Shown: positions 1-6,598 of the stretch, in pieces
How the letters are laid out: each line of letters starts with the position of its first letter
Position numbering within the stretch: position 1 is the first letter of the stretch
Source of the DNA: Prevotellaceae bacterium
GTDB lineage: Bacteria > Bacteroidota > Bacteroidia > Bacteroidales > Paludibacteraceae
Assembly: GCA_031270425.1 (NCBI GenBank)
Contig: JAISXQ010000231.1
Span: forward strand, 1-8,583
Direction: 5' to 3'
DNA: 8,583 bases
Translations under genes and position numbers: made by a program
The notes under the pieces: generated by a model
The model's input: the letters and a program-made list of their open reading frames with translations, nothing else
Database searches by the model: none
What the model was told of the DNA's origin: nothing

Positions 1-29
1 AGAATCTTAGAAACTGTTTTGATCTTTTT

Positions 30-154
30 AGCACACGGATGACAGGGACTCTACGGATTTACACGGATAAACAATAGACGCATATTTTAGCATATTGATA
101 AACAACAAGTTGAAAATCCGTGTAAATCCGTAGAGTCCCTGTCATCCGTGTGCT
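30..154. repeat. 125-base intergenic element with perfect 39-base inverted arms
   Basis: The left arm at 30-68 and the right arm at 116-154 are exact reverse complements, separated by a 47-base AT-rich spacer (69-115). Each arm contains ACACGGAT twice and CTACGGATTT once, so the arm is itself built from degenerate ACGGAT units. It starts 17 bases beyond the stop codon of the CBM9-like gene, so on the minus strand it could form a long stem-loop at the 3' end of that transcript. No U-run characteristic of an intrinsic terminator follows the far arm. It resembles a dispersed palindromic or MITE-like element; no coding capacity is seen. Confidence 0.85.
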
Positions 155-171
155 TTTAATTAAAACCGTTC

Positions 172-822
172 TTAAAAATAAAGCGCCCCAAAAAACTCGG
201 GACGGTGAAAATCGGGATTTTCCGTTTTTACCGGGTTCCACGAAACATAATGCGGAGAAATTGTTCCGTCGCCGCATTTATAAAAATTCGCTAAAATTTT
301 TTCCGGTAATTTTTCCGCGTTTATGTCTAATAACGCAAAAGGAATTTTCACGCAAAGTTCCCATGCCGTTTTTTGATGTTTTTCATCGAAAGGCTGATTT
401 CCCAAACTCGCATGACGTTCTATTTTACGTAATTGATTTGCATCAAACGGTTTCAGGTTTTTGTCGCGCCCTTCGCGGGCAAAAGCAAGGCAGGTGCCGA
501 TACAGTTAAATTCAAAATTCCGGTAAAACGGCTGCTCCGGCAATTTACAGAAAAACTCCACGCAACTGTCCTGCCAAACAGGCTCCTGATCGTTGGCGTA
601 CAATGCCCGCACCGAATTTTCTTCAATACGATAATAAAGGAAAAGGCTGTCGGTCGAACGCGCGATTTTAAATTTTGCGCCGGGTTTGTAAGCAAAGGAC
701 GAAGCCCAATTTACCTCGCCGATTTCCTCAAAGGGCAAAGGCGATTCCGATACTGTTTTCGCAGCCTCTTTCGCCGTCGCCGTATCCAACAACGAAAGAA
801 ATGGAACTTTCAACGATTTCAT
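172..822 (-). CDS. CBM9-like (DOMON-type) carbohydrate-binding protein, no signal peptide
   Basis: This 216-residue protein matches the carbohydrate-binding family 9-like proteins common in Bacteroidota. Visible hallmarks are the VWQDSCVEFF block (about residues 82-91), with the Trp and acidic residues typical of the fold, and a C-terminal stretch (residues 178-213) with NFYKCGDG, SWNP and the PDFHRPEFFG signature. The domain fills the whole chain; no catalytic domain is attached. The N-terminus (MKSLKVPFLSLLD) has no convincing signal peptide or lipobox, so the product is inferred to be cytoplasmic, which is unusual for a carbohydrate-binding module. It starts 3 bases after the stop codon of the upstream kinase, so the two are almost surely co-transcribed and may be translationally coupled. 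Sugar ligand unknown. The family call is from recognised motifs; the role is inference. Confidence 0.8.
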   Translation of the reverse strand: MKSLKVPFLSLLDTATAKEAAKTVSESPLPFEEIGEVNWASSFAYKPGAKFKIARSTDSLFLYYRIEENSVRALYANDQEPVWQDSCVEFFCKLPEQPFYRNFEFNCIGTCLAFAREGRDKNLKPFDANQLRKIERHASLGNQPFDEKHQKTAWELCVKIPFALLDINAEKLPEKILANFYKCGDGTISPHYVSWNPVKTENPDFHRPEFFGALYF

Positions 823-825
823 GAC

Positions 826-1923
826 TTAGTTGTTTTTCGACTGATTTACGATGGCTTTCATGCCTTCGAAATTCTCTTCCTGACTTTGCAGCAATTTGAA
901 TTGCGCTCTGGTTCTTTGCAGGTTATGCGCCGGATGTTGCACTTTATAGTAGGTGTCGCCGTTCAGGTAATCGGTAAAGAAGCGCACAGTTTGCATGTAG
1001 CTCAACAATTTCGCCCCGAAAGCCAAATTATCCAGTTCGATAGGCGTCAGGAAGGTCGCTTTTTTCAAATAACCTTTCGTGTAAGCCTTGAAGATTTCGA
1101 GATTAACGCCTACGTTATCGAGATTTGTATCGTCTTCGGCTCCGGTGTTGGCGGCAGTACGCATAAAATCGCCGAAATCGGAAAGGACGAAGCCCGGCAT
1201 CACGGTATCCAAATCGACAATGCAAATCGGTTCGTCCGTTTGGTCAAAAAGCATATTGTTTACTTTCGTATCGCAATGGTTCACGCGCTTGGGTAAGCGT
1301 CCTTCGCGGAAAAGGCGTTCGGGCAGGCACATTTCGTCGGCGCGTTTTTCGATTTCTCCGATAAAATATTGAACTTCTTCCTCCGAAAGACGACCCGCTT
1401 TATTTGCTTTTACGGCTTGACGAAATTCTTCGAGGCGGAATTCCATATTATGGAAATTGGGAATTGTTTCAATCAGGTCGCCGTGCGGAATGTCGGACAG
1501 CATACACTGGAAGTCGCCGAATGCTTCGCCCGCCTTATAAGCCAATTCGGGAGTAATCGTATCGTAGCTGTGGGCATTTTCGATATTGACGTACACGCGC
1601 CAGAAAGAGCCTTCGGAATCTTTGTAAAACCATTTCCCCGTTTTGGTGGGAATCAGCCGCAACACTCTTTTCTCAATATTATTTTCTCCGGATTCGGACA
1701 ATTTTTTCCTCAAATGGTCGGTAACAAGGCTGATATTTTGCTGCAAACCTTCCACATTTTTGAAAATATGATGGTTGATTTTTTGCAGGAAATAGGACTT
1801 GCCTCCTTTTTCAAGATTTTCAACAATAAAAGAATCGTTAATATGACCGATTTTCAATGGTCTGACCGCTCCTGTTTCGCCTTCGATGTCGAACTGAGAT
1901 ACAATGTTTTTTATATTTTCCAT
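826..1923 (-). CDS. APH/choline-kinase-fold sugar kinase, N-acetylhexosamine 1-kinase-like
   Basis: This 365-residue protein belongs to the aminoglycoside phosphotransferase superfamily. The catalytic loop HCDTKVNNMLFD (residues 216-227) carries the presumed catalytic Asp218 and metal-binding Asn223, and IVDLDTVMPG (235-244) supplies the DFG-like acidic residues Asp237 and Asp239. LQKIN (46-50) is a candidate ATP-binding Lys48 segment. Length and overall pattern fit NahK-type kinases (about 360 residues), which phosphorylate N-acetylhexosamines at C1 using ATP, in the cytosol. Other substrates, such as another sugar or an amino alcohol, cannot be excluded. It is the first gene of a two-gene minus-strand operon with the CBM9-like gene. 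A possible -7 box TATATTTG lies at 1969-1976, giving a short leader. No neighbouring pyrophosphorylase, phosphorylase or transporter is present in the window to fix the substrate. Confidence 0.75.
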   Translation of the reverse strand: MENIKNIVSQFDIEGETGAVRPLKIGHINDSFIVENLEKGGKSYFLQKINHHIFKNVEGLQQNISLVTDHLRKKLSESGENNIEKRVLRLIPTKTGKWFYKDSEGSFWRVYVNIENAHSYDTITPELAYKAGEAFGDFQCMLSDIPHGDLIETIPNFHNMEFRLEEFRQAVKANKAGRLSEEEVQYFIGEIEKRADEMCLPERLFREGRLPKRVNHCDTKVNNMLFDQTDEPICIVDLDTVMPGFVLSDFGDFMRTAANTGAEDDTNLDNVGVNLEIFKAYTKGYLKKATFLTPIELDNLAFGAKLLSYMQTVRFFTDYLNGDTYYKVQHPAHNLQRTRAQFKLLQSQEENFEGMKAIVNQSKNN

Positions 1924-1968
1924 GATTTGAATAACTAAATATTTTTCTATTTAAAAAAAGTGAAGCGG

Positions 1969-1976
1969 CAAATATA
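1969..1976 (-). promoter_or_regulatory. Candidate Bacteroidota -7 box for the kinase/CBM9 operon
   Basis: On the minus strand the sequence reads TATATTTG, matching the Bacteroidota -7 consensus TAnnTTTG, 46 bases before the kinase ATG. I see no good TTTG -33 element at the expected 19-21 base spacing (only TTGG, too close), so this is a half-supported promoter. Confidence 0.35.
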
Positions 1977-2039
1977 GTAAAAATATCCCAATCTCTTCGC
2001 CTGTCTGCATTAAATAACAAAAATCGGATGCTTTCGCTC

Positions 2040-2060
2040 CCCCTCGTTTGCAACGAGGGG
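2040..2060. repeat. Perfect 9-base-pair hairpin CCCCTCGTT/AACGAGGGG
   Basis: Arms 2040-2048 and 2052-2060 are exact reverse complements around a three-base TGC loop. On the plus strand TTTATTGGTTTT follows, but no plus-strand gene ends upstream. On the minus strand the hairpin lies upstream of the kinase candidate promoter. It may be an intergenic palindrome or a terminator for read-through transcription. Confidence 0.6.
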
Positions 2061-2062
2061 TT

Positions 2063-2107
2063 TATTGGTTTTATGTTTGTAACATCGTATTATCGTTAAA
2101 ACCAATA
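2063..2107. repeat. 11-base perfect inverted repeat TATTGGTTTTA/TAAAACCAATA
   Basis: The arms are 2063-2073 and 2097-2107, with a 23-base spacer containing GTAACATCG and TTATCG. It lies directly beside the preceding hairpin. Function unknown; it could be an operator-like site or part of a larger palindromic element. Confidence 0.55.
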
Positions 2108-2151
2108 GCAGTGAAAAAAAATCTATTGTGTCTATTGTTGTTTATAATAAT

Positions 2152-2406
2152 TTAGTACATGACAACAACTATTTTTTCAAACATAAACACATAGAAAACA
2201 ATAGTTTTCATTCAATTACATCCCATTTTTTTGTTTAGAAGAGACCACATAGCCGTCCATGTCTTCGACATGAACTTATGCTCAGAGGGTAAAACTATTC
2301 CGGTTTACCGGAATGTTTTACAGCTATGTGCACTTTAAAAAAAAAGATAAAAATACTATGTGTCGACTATGTGTCAGGTTTTTATTTGTTTTTTGTCATG
2401 TACTAA
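2152..2406. repeat. 255-base quasi-palindromic element with 14-base perfect terminal inverted repeats and a branched core
   Basis: The ends TTAGTACATGACAA (2152-2165) and TTGTCATGTACTAA (2393-2406) are exact reverse complements. Inside, the heptamer CACATAG occurs at 2188-2194 and 2246-2252, and its complement CTATGTG at 2324-2330, 2356-2362 and 2367-2373, so the interior is also roughly symmetrical. The core can fold as a three-way junction: P1 pairs 2246-2253 (CACATAGC) with 2323-2330 (GCTATGTG); P2 is CATGTC-TTC-GACATG (2258-2272); P3 pairs 2290-2304 with 2307-2320 through TAAAAC and ATTCCGGT, with one bulged base. Either strand could be transcribed. It could be a MITE-like remnant or a structured RNA. 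No clear target-site duplication is seen. Confidence 0.6.
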
Positions 2407-2422
2407 GAATTTACAATTAAAA

Positions 2423-2450
2423 CTCTTGTCCCGCTAAGGCGGGACAAGAG
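2423..2450 (-). terminator. Intrinsic terminator of ahpC
   Basis: Arms 2423-2434 and 2439-2450 form a perfect 12-base-pair GC-rich stem with a four-base loop, beginning 6 bases past the ahpC stop codon. In the minus-strand transcript the stem is followed by UUUUAAUUG, a short U-run. Fold, position and polarity all fit a rho-independent terminator. Confidence 0.8.
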
Positions 2451-2456
2451 GGGCTT

Positions 2457-3023
2457 TTAAATCTTTCCTACCAAATCAATGCTTGGTTTCAGCGTGCTGT
2501 CGCCTTTTTTCCATTTTGCGGGGCAAACTTCGCCGTCGTGCGATGCTACGAATTGGGCGGCTTCCACTTTGCGGAGCAACTCGTCGGCGTTGCGTCCGAT
2601 AGATCCGTCGTTGATTTCAACAACTTTAATCGCTCCGTCCGGGTTGGCTACAAAAGTGCCGCGGTAAGCTAAGAAATCGTCTTCGTTCAGTACGCCGAAA
2701 GCGCGGCTCAATGCTCCGGTATGGTCAGACAACATCGGATATTGGATTTTCTTGATGCTGTCCGAAGTATCGTGCCAGGCTTTGTGCGTAAAATGAGAGT
2801 CGGTGCTTACCGAATACACTTCAACGCCTAAGGCTTTGAATGCTTCGTATTTTTCAGCCATATCCACCAATTCGGTAGGACAAACAAAGGTAAAATCCGC
2901 GGGATAGAAGAAAAAAATAGACCATTTACCCAATACGTCTTGTGTTGTTACTGTTTTGAACTCACCGTTGTGAAAAGCTTGAACCTTAAATTCAGGAATC
3001 TGAGAATTAATGATTGATGACAT
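2457..3023 (-). CDS. ahpC: Alkyl hydroperoxide reductase peroxiredoxin subunit AhpC
   Basis: This 188-residue protein is a typical 2-Cys peroxiredoxin of the AhpC/Prx1 class. It reduces hydrogen peroxide and organic peroxides in the cytosol. The peroxidatic Cys48 lies in FYPADFTFVCPTE (residues 39-51) and the resolving Cys167 in GEVCPAKW (164-171). The Arg of the active site is Arg121 in YRGTFVANPDG. Length matches the family (about 187). The ATG at 3023 is preceded by an AT-rich leader without a Shine-Dalgarno sequence, usual in Bacteroidota. A consensus promoter lies 43-74 bases upstream and a terminator directly follows, so the gene is transcribed alone. The reductase gene ahpF, often adjacent to ahpC, is not in the window, so the electron donor is unknown here. 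Confidence 0.97.
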   Translation of the reverse strand: MSSIINSQIPEFKVQAFHNGEFKTVTTQDVLGKWSIFFFYPADFTFVCPTELVDMAEKYEAFKALGVEVYSVSTDSHFTHKAWHDTSDSIKKIQYPMLSDHTGALSRAFGVLNEDDFLAYRGTFVANPDGAIKVVEINDGSIGRNADELLRKVEAAQFVASHDGEVCPAKWKKGDSTLKPSIDLVGKI

Positions 3024-3065
3024 AATCTTGTGTTTTTAAAATTTATAATATTTAATTTCCGGTAG

Positions 3066-3097
3066 CAAAGGTAAAGAAGGTTCTGTCTATTGCAAAA
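3066..3097 (-). promoter_or_regulatory. ahpC promoter, Bacteroidota consensus
   Basis: On the minus strand TTTTG (3093-3097) is followed after exactly 19 bases by TACCTTTG (3066-3073), matching the TTTG / TAnnTTTG consensus of the Bacteroidota primary sigma factor. This predicts a leader of roughly 35-40 bases. About 20 bases further upstream an AT-rich imperfect dyad, ATCTAT (3116-3121) and ATAGAT (3128-3133), might be an activator site. An OxyR-type arrangement is not clearly met. Confidence 0.75.
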
Positions 3098-3245
3098 TAA
3101 AACAGCATCGAATATATCTATGTATATATAGATGTTTTGCCTCTTATTCTCGCATTCTCATATTTTCTCGTTATTTTTGCAGAGGAAAAGAAGAACCCCT
3201 AAATCCCCGACCTCATCCGTCCTTCGGACACCTTCTCCCTGTTTA

Positions 3246-3263
3246 TCCCGATAGCTATCGGGA
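3246..3263. repeat. 18-base perfect palindrome TCCCGATAGCTATCGGGA
   Basis: The sequence is identical to its own reverse complement. It lies in a segment whose flanks (ACCTTCTCCCTG before, GAGAGAAG after) look like common intergenic filler. No link to either neighbouring gene is apparent. Confidence 0.6.
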
Positions 3264-3314
3264 GAGAAGAACAAAGGAAGATAGAGTTTGGAACTTTTGG
3301 GAAGTAGGACGCTA

Positions 3315-3358
3315 TAAGAATTTACAATTTAACGATTTACAATTTACGATTTACGATT
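3315..3358. repeat. Degenerate tandem run of AATTTAC/AATTTACG units
   Basis: About five imperfect 7-9 base units follow one another. The first 15 bases, TAAGAATTTACAATT (3315-3329), recur exactly at 2404-2418 on the other side of ahpC. The run is AT-rich and non-coding. Confidence 0.65.
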
Positions 3359-3440
3359 AAAAGCCTTAGATAGTCTGTAAGTCCCCCAAAACTATTTTCC
3401 TTTTTCTTTCCCTTTTAGGGGAAAGTACCCGAAGAGCTTG

Positions 3441-3456
3441 TCCCGCCTCAGCGGGA
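3441..3456. repeat. Small hairpin TCCCGC-CTCA-GCGGGA
   Basis: This is a perfect 6-base-pair stem with a four-base loop. CTTGTCCCGC at 3437-3446 is identical to the left arm of the ahpC terminator at 2425-2434, so the same palindrome family appears on both sides of ahpC. No gene ends just upstream and no U-run follows. Confidence 0.5.
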
Positions 3457-3522
3457 GGGATAGAGGTTGGGGGAAACAACGTTCGGCGTAAGCCAATTAG
3501 GGGGCTTGGAGGTTAGTTTTTT

Positions 3523-4617
3523 ATGAAAATAATTATCGACTCATATATACCTTATATAAAAGGCGCGTTAGATGCGTTTGCCGATGTGGAATATATCCCC
3601 CATCAACAAATAACCAACGGGAAAGTCCGCAACGCCGACGCGCTGATTGTACGTACCCGAACGCAGTGCGGCGAAGCTCTTTTGAAAAATAGCAGGGTGA
3701 AATTTATCGCTTCGGCAACGATAGGCTACGACCATATCGACGCTGAGTATTGCCGCAAAAATGGTATCGCATGGACGAACGCACCGGGCTGCAACGCGGT
3801 TTCGGTAGCGCAATATATGGCTTCGGTGTTGAGTTTTTTGCAATTGAGGAAGAACTTCGACTTGCCGAAAGCGGTTATCGGCGTTGTAGGCGTGGGGGCT
3901 GTGGGCTCGAAAATAGCGTCATTGGCGCGCTCGTTCGGGATGCGCGTGTTGTTGAACGACCCGCCCCGCGAACGCCGCGAAAAAAACGGCGATTTTGTTT
4001 CTTTGGATAGAATTTGCGAAGAATCGGATATTATTACTTTTCATACGCTGCTTAACGCGTCGGGCGAGGATAAAACGCTTCATCTGGCTGACGAAAGTTT
4101 TTTCAACCGTTTGAAAAGAAAACCGGTTATCGTAAATGCCGCCCGCGGCGAAATTGTATCGACAAAGGCTTTGCTTAAAGCTGTCGATAACGGGAAAGTG
4201 GGCGAAGCGATATTGGATTGCTGGGAAAACGAACCGGATATTAATCTGGAATTGCTTGCGAAAGCGACCTTGGCTACTCCGCATATTGCGGGCTACTCCG
4301 CCGACGGAAAAGCCAATGCCGCTACGCAAAGCGTGCAGGCTACGAGCCGTTTTTTCGGATTGGGAATAGACGATTGGCGGGTGGAAAGCCTGCCGGAAGT
4401 TTTTCAGCTTGCTTTTGAGAAGGATTTGTCTTTTCCGCAATTTTTTATCAATACCTACAATGTAGAAGCCGACAGCGCGTTATTAAAAAGTACGCCGTCG
4501 GGATTTGAACAGCAACGCTCGAATTATCCTTTTCGCCGCGAACCGAAAGCTTATCTGAACAGGATGGAAGCCGGTTTCTCGAAACAAATTAAAAAACAAT
4601 TCGAGGTGTTTTTTTAG
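3523..4617 (+). CDS. pdxB: Erythronate-4-phosphate dehydrogenase PdxB
   Basis: This 364-residue NAD-dependent D-2-hydroxyacid dehydrogenase oxidises 4-phospho-D-erythronate in the DXP-dependent route to pyridoxal phosphate. The Rossmann motif GVGAVG sits at residues 123-128. The catalytic triad is visible as Arg208 (NAARGE), Glu237 (WENEP) and His254 (TPHIAGYS); these positions agree with those I recall for the E. coli enzyme. The C-terminal tail (about 285-364) corresponds to the PdxB-specific dimerisation domain, which separates it from SerA and other relatives. The chain is slightly shorter than the E. coli protein (about 378). GGAGG at 3508-3512, 10 bases before the ATG, may act as a ribosome-binding site but also belongs to the repeat-like filler upstream. 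The stop codon overlaps a CAAGAACC-type repeat. Other PLP-pathway genes are not adjacent. Confidence 0.93.
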   Translation: MKIIIDSYIPYIKGALDAFADVEYIPHQQITNGKVRNADALIVRTRTQCGEALLKNSRVKFIASATIGYDHIDAEYCRKNGIAWTNAPGCNAVSVAQYMASVLSFLQLRKNFDLPKAVIGVVGVGAVGSKIASLARSFGMRVLLNDPPRERREKNGDFVSLDRICEESDIITFHTLLNASGEDKTLHLADESFFNRLKRKPVIVNAARGEIVSTKALLKAVDNGKVGEAILDCWENEPDINLELLAKATLATPHIAGYSADGKANAATQSVQATSRFFGLGIDDWRVESLPEVFQLAFEKDLSFPQFFINTYNVEADSALLKSTPSGFEQQRSNYPFRREPKAYLNRMEAGFSKQIKKQFEVFF

Positions 4618-4665
4618 AGCCAAGAACCAATTTAGAACCAAGAGCCAAGAATCAAGAGTCAAGAC
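4616..4665. repeat. Degenerate CAAGARYC heptamer repeat, copy 1
   Basis: Imperfect 7-base units (GCCAAGA, ACCAAGA, ATCAAGA, GTCAAGA) fill the space after pdxB and begin inside its stop codon. AGAGCCAAGAACC at 4616-4628 is repeated exactly at 5127-5139. Confidence 0.7.
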
Positions 4666-4703
4666 TGTTAGAGGGTTGAACTAATAACAGGCATTAAAAT
4701 AAA

Positions 4704-5114
4704 ATGGAACAAAAAGATTATATTTTGAGGGAAATTGAGAAAATCGGACTGCTGCTGACCGCTATCCGGCAAAAGTTATTCGGGGGGAAAGAAAATTTAT
4801 CGATAAGTCTTGAAAAGCAAATTGAATCCGCAAAAGGAATGTTGTTGAAAGAAATAAATTTTGATTTTGATCATTTTTTATCCTTAAATCCGCAAGATTC
4901 AATTAATTATATAAACAATATTACCGGATTTAGCATTGAGAACATAGAACTTTTAGCCGGATGGCTTTCCCGAACAGGGTTTAGTTATAAATCCGAAAAT
5001 TCAACATTGTATCTTGAAAAGGCGCTTCAACTGTACGAATATTGTTCTTTGAAAAGCAAAACTTATTCTTTGGACAGGGAAGTAAACATGGAGAAAATAA
5101 AGAACGTTTTGTAA
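4704..5114 (+). CDS. Small protein of unknown function (136 aa)
   Basis: I do not recognise a family with confidence. The protein is 136 residues, charged, without signal peptide or membrane segment, and looks mainly helical. An N-terminal helix (DYILREIEKIGLLLTAI, residues 4-20) is followed by a Lys/Glu-rich stretch and a C-terminal helical part (LYLEKALQLYEYCSLKS, about 102-118) that recalls a TPR-like helix. The N-terminal DYILREIEKI pattern is reminiscent of small DUF6483-type proteins, but this is a weak resemblance. The gene is clearly more AT-rich than pdxB and dacB. It has its own ATG after an A-rich stretch, and CAAGARYC-type repeats lie on both sides. It could be transcribed with pdxB and dacB; spacing is 86 and 71 bases. 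Confidence 0.7.
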   Translation: MEQKDYILREIEKIGLLLTAIRQKLFGGKENLSISLEKQIESAKGMLLKEINFDFDHFLSLNPQDSINYINNITGFSIENIELLAGWLSRTGFSYKSENSTLYLEKALQLYEYCSLKSKTYSLDREVNMEKIKNVL

Positions 5115-5126
5115 CAGGCGAAAGAA

Positions 5127-5151
5127 AGAGCCAAGAACCCAGAATCAAGAC
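5127..5151. repeat. Degenerate CAAGARYC heptamer repeat, copy 2
   Basis: The phrase AGAGCCAAGAACC followed by AGAATCAAGAC repeats the content of 4616-4665 in the same orientation, 12 bases after the stop of the small unknown gene and 34 bases before the dacB start. Confidence 0.65.
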
Positions 5152-5185
5152 AAAAGACACACAAGGGCATGATAATTATAAACAC

Positions 5186-6589
5186 ATGAAAAAATATTCC
5201 TTGATATTCCTGTTGTGGATTATTGCGGCAGTTTTCATTTTTGCGCAAAATCCGGTTTCTGTTTTTATCGATAATCCCTTGCTGCAAAATGCCAATGTCA
5301 GCTTAAAAATAATGGATTTGGCAAGTGGAAAAACCGTTTGCGAATACCGTCCCTGCAACGCGGCGATTCCCGCTTCGACCCTGAAACTGATTACCACAGC
5401 CACGGCTTTGGAGTTGCTGGGAGCGGATTTCCGTTTCAAAACGCGATTGGAAATCGACGCGGAAATAACGGCGGACGGCGTAGTGAACGGAAATTTATAC
5501 ATCCGTGGAAGCGGCGACCCGACTTTGGGTTCGAGACATACCGGTGATTCCGCTTTTTTGGACAAGTGGGCAAAGGCTCTGAAAGACTTGGATATTAAGC
5601 GTATTAACGGAAAAGTGATAGCCGACGCAAGCATTTTCGACGCCGAAGGCGTGAATCCCCGCTGGATATGGCAGGACATAGGCAATTATTACGCGCCGGC
5701 TATTTACGGCATTTCCTACTTGGACAACACCTGCGAATTGATATTCCGTTCGGGCGCTACCGGCACAACGCCCGAAATCATCGAAATAAAACCAAATCTG
5801 CCCGAAATCAGTTTCGATAATCACTTGAAAAGCACAACGATAACTTTCGATAGCGCTTACATTTATGGTGCGCCTCGCTCCACGCACCGGAGTATTTACG
5901 GCGCAATTCCCGCCAACCGCGCCCGCTTTACGGTGAAAGGCGATATTCCCAATCCCGACGAACTGCTGGCAAGGCGTCTGACGGAAAAATTGCTGACAAG
6001 CGGCATTGCCGTAAGCGGACAACAGATAGCGGCAGGAGCGAAGTTGACAAGCCTTTATACGCACCGGTCGCCGCCGCTGAGCGAAATTATTACGCAAATC
6101 AACGTCCGCAGCAACAACCATTATGCCGAACAACTTTTCCGCTATCTGGGAAGCGGCGACAGCCGTACAAGTACGTCCAACGCGGCAATACAGCGGATAA
6201 AATCCTTTTGGCGTTCAAAAGGTTTGCCTGTCGAGCAGCTGTTTATAAGCGACGGTTCGGGACTTTCGCCCACGAATGCCGTTTCGGCGGCGTTTTTCGT
6301 CGAACTGCTGGCTTATATGCAAATACGAAGCGGAAATGCCGCGGTATTTAAGGCTTCGCTGCCTGTGGCGGGCGAGAGCGGAACGATAGCCGGCGTATTG
6401 AAAAACACCGCCCTGCAAGGAAAAGTGCGGGCTAAAAGCGGTTCAATCGAAGGGGTGCGCGCTTATGCCGGATATATTGATACCGACAGTAAAAATTACG
6501 TTTTCGCCGTGGCGGTTAATAATGCGAATGGAAAATCGTCGCAGGTTGTAAAGAAAATAGAAGAATTGCTGTTGAATATTACTAAATAA
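5186..6589 (+). CDS. dacB: D-alanyl-D-alanine carboxypeptidase/endopeptidase (PBP4, DacB family, peptidase S13)
   Basis: This 467-residue periplasmic serine peptidase trims or cleaves cross-links in peptidoglycan and binds penicillin. All three active-site motifs of the class are present: S64-T-L-K67 (PASTLKL), S309-N-N311 (VRSNNHYAEQL) and K417-S-G419 (RAKSGSIEG). The long insertion between motifs one and two, characteristic of PBP4 enzymes, includes YIRGSGDPTL (residues 105-114). The start at 5186 is chosen because it opens directly on a signal peptide (MKKYSLIFLLWIIAAVFIFA, probable cleavage before Gln21). The frame stays open upstream to 5042, but that extension overlaps the previous gene and is low-complexity repeat. 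The next gene starts 9 bases downstream, implying co-transcription. Confidence 0.95.
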   Translation: MKKYSLIFLLWIIAAVFIFAQNPVSVFIDNPLLQNANVSLKIMDLASGKTVCEYRPCNAAIPASTLKLITTATALELLGADFRFKTRLEIDAEITADGVVNGNLYIRGSGDPTLGSRHTGDSAFLDKWAKALKDLDIKRINGKVIADASIFDAEGVNPRWIWQDIGNYYAPAIYGISYLDNTCELIFRSGATGTTPEIIEIKPNLPEISFDNHLKSTTITFDSAYIYGAPRSTHRSIYGAIPANRARFTVKGDIPNPDELLARRLTEKLLTSGIAVSGQQIAAGAKLTSLYTHRSPPLSEIITQINVRSNNHYAEQLFRYLGSGDSRTSTSNAAIQRIKSFWRSKGLPVEQLFISDGSGLSPTNAVSAAFFVELLAYMQIRSGNAAVFKASLPVAGESGTIAGVLKNTALQGKVRAKSGSIEGVRAYAGYIDTDSKNYVFAVAVNNANGKSSQVVKKIEELLLNITK

Positions 6590-6598
6590 ATTTTCCGC

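Larger units (their letters stand above)
1924..2456. other. Gene-free region between ahpC and the kinase operon, rich in inverted repeats
   Basis: No credible ORF lies here. In order it holds: the kinase leader and candidate -7 box; a perfect 9-base-pair hairpin (2040-2060); an 11-base inverted repeat (2063-2107); a quasi-palindromic element (2152-2406); and the ahpC terminator (2423-2450). CAAACATAAA at 2178-2187 is also the exact reverse complement of 2070-2079, tying the second and third structures together. The region is much more AT-rich than the flanking genes. Confidence 0.8.
3024..3522. other. Divergent intergenic region between ahpC and pdxB with dispersed repeat phrases
   Basis: The left part carries the ahpC promoter. 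The remainder contains no ORF I can support. It includes a segment with GTCC-TTC-GGAC (hairpin) and an 18-base perfect palindrome (3246-3263), a degenerate AATTTAC/AATTTACG run (3315-3358), and a C-rich then G-rich stretch (3382-3512) with a small hairpin at 3441-3456. Such phrases look like dispersed intergenic repeats rather than regulatory sequence. A TATTTTTG at 3172-3179 resembles a -7 box for pdxB but lacks a matching -33 element. Confidence 0.7.
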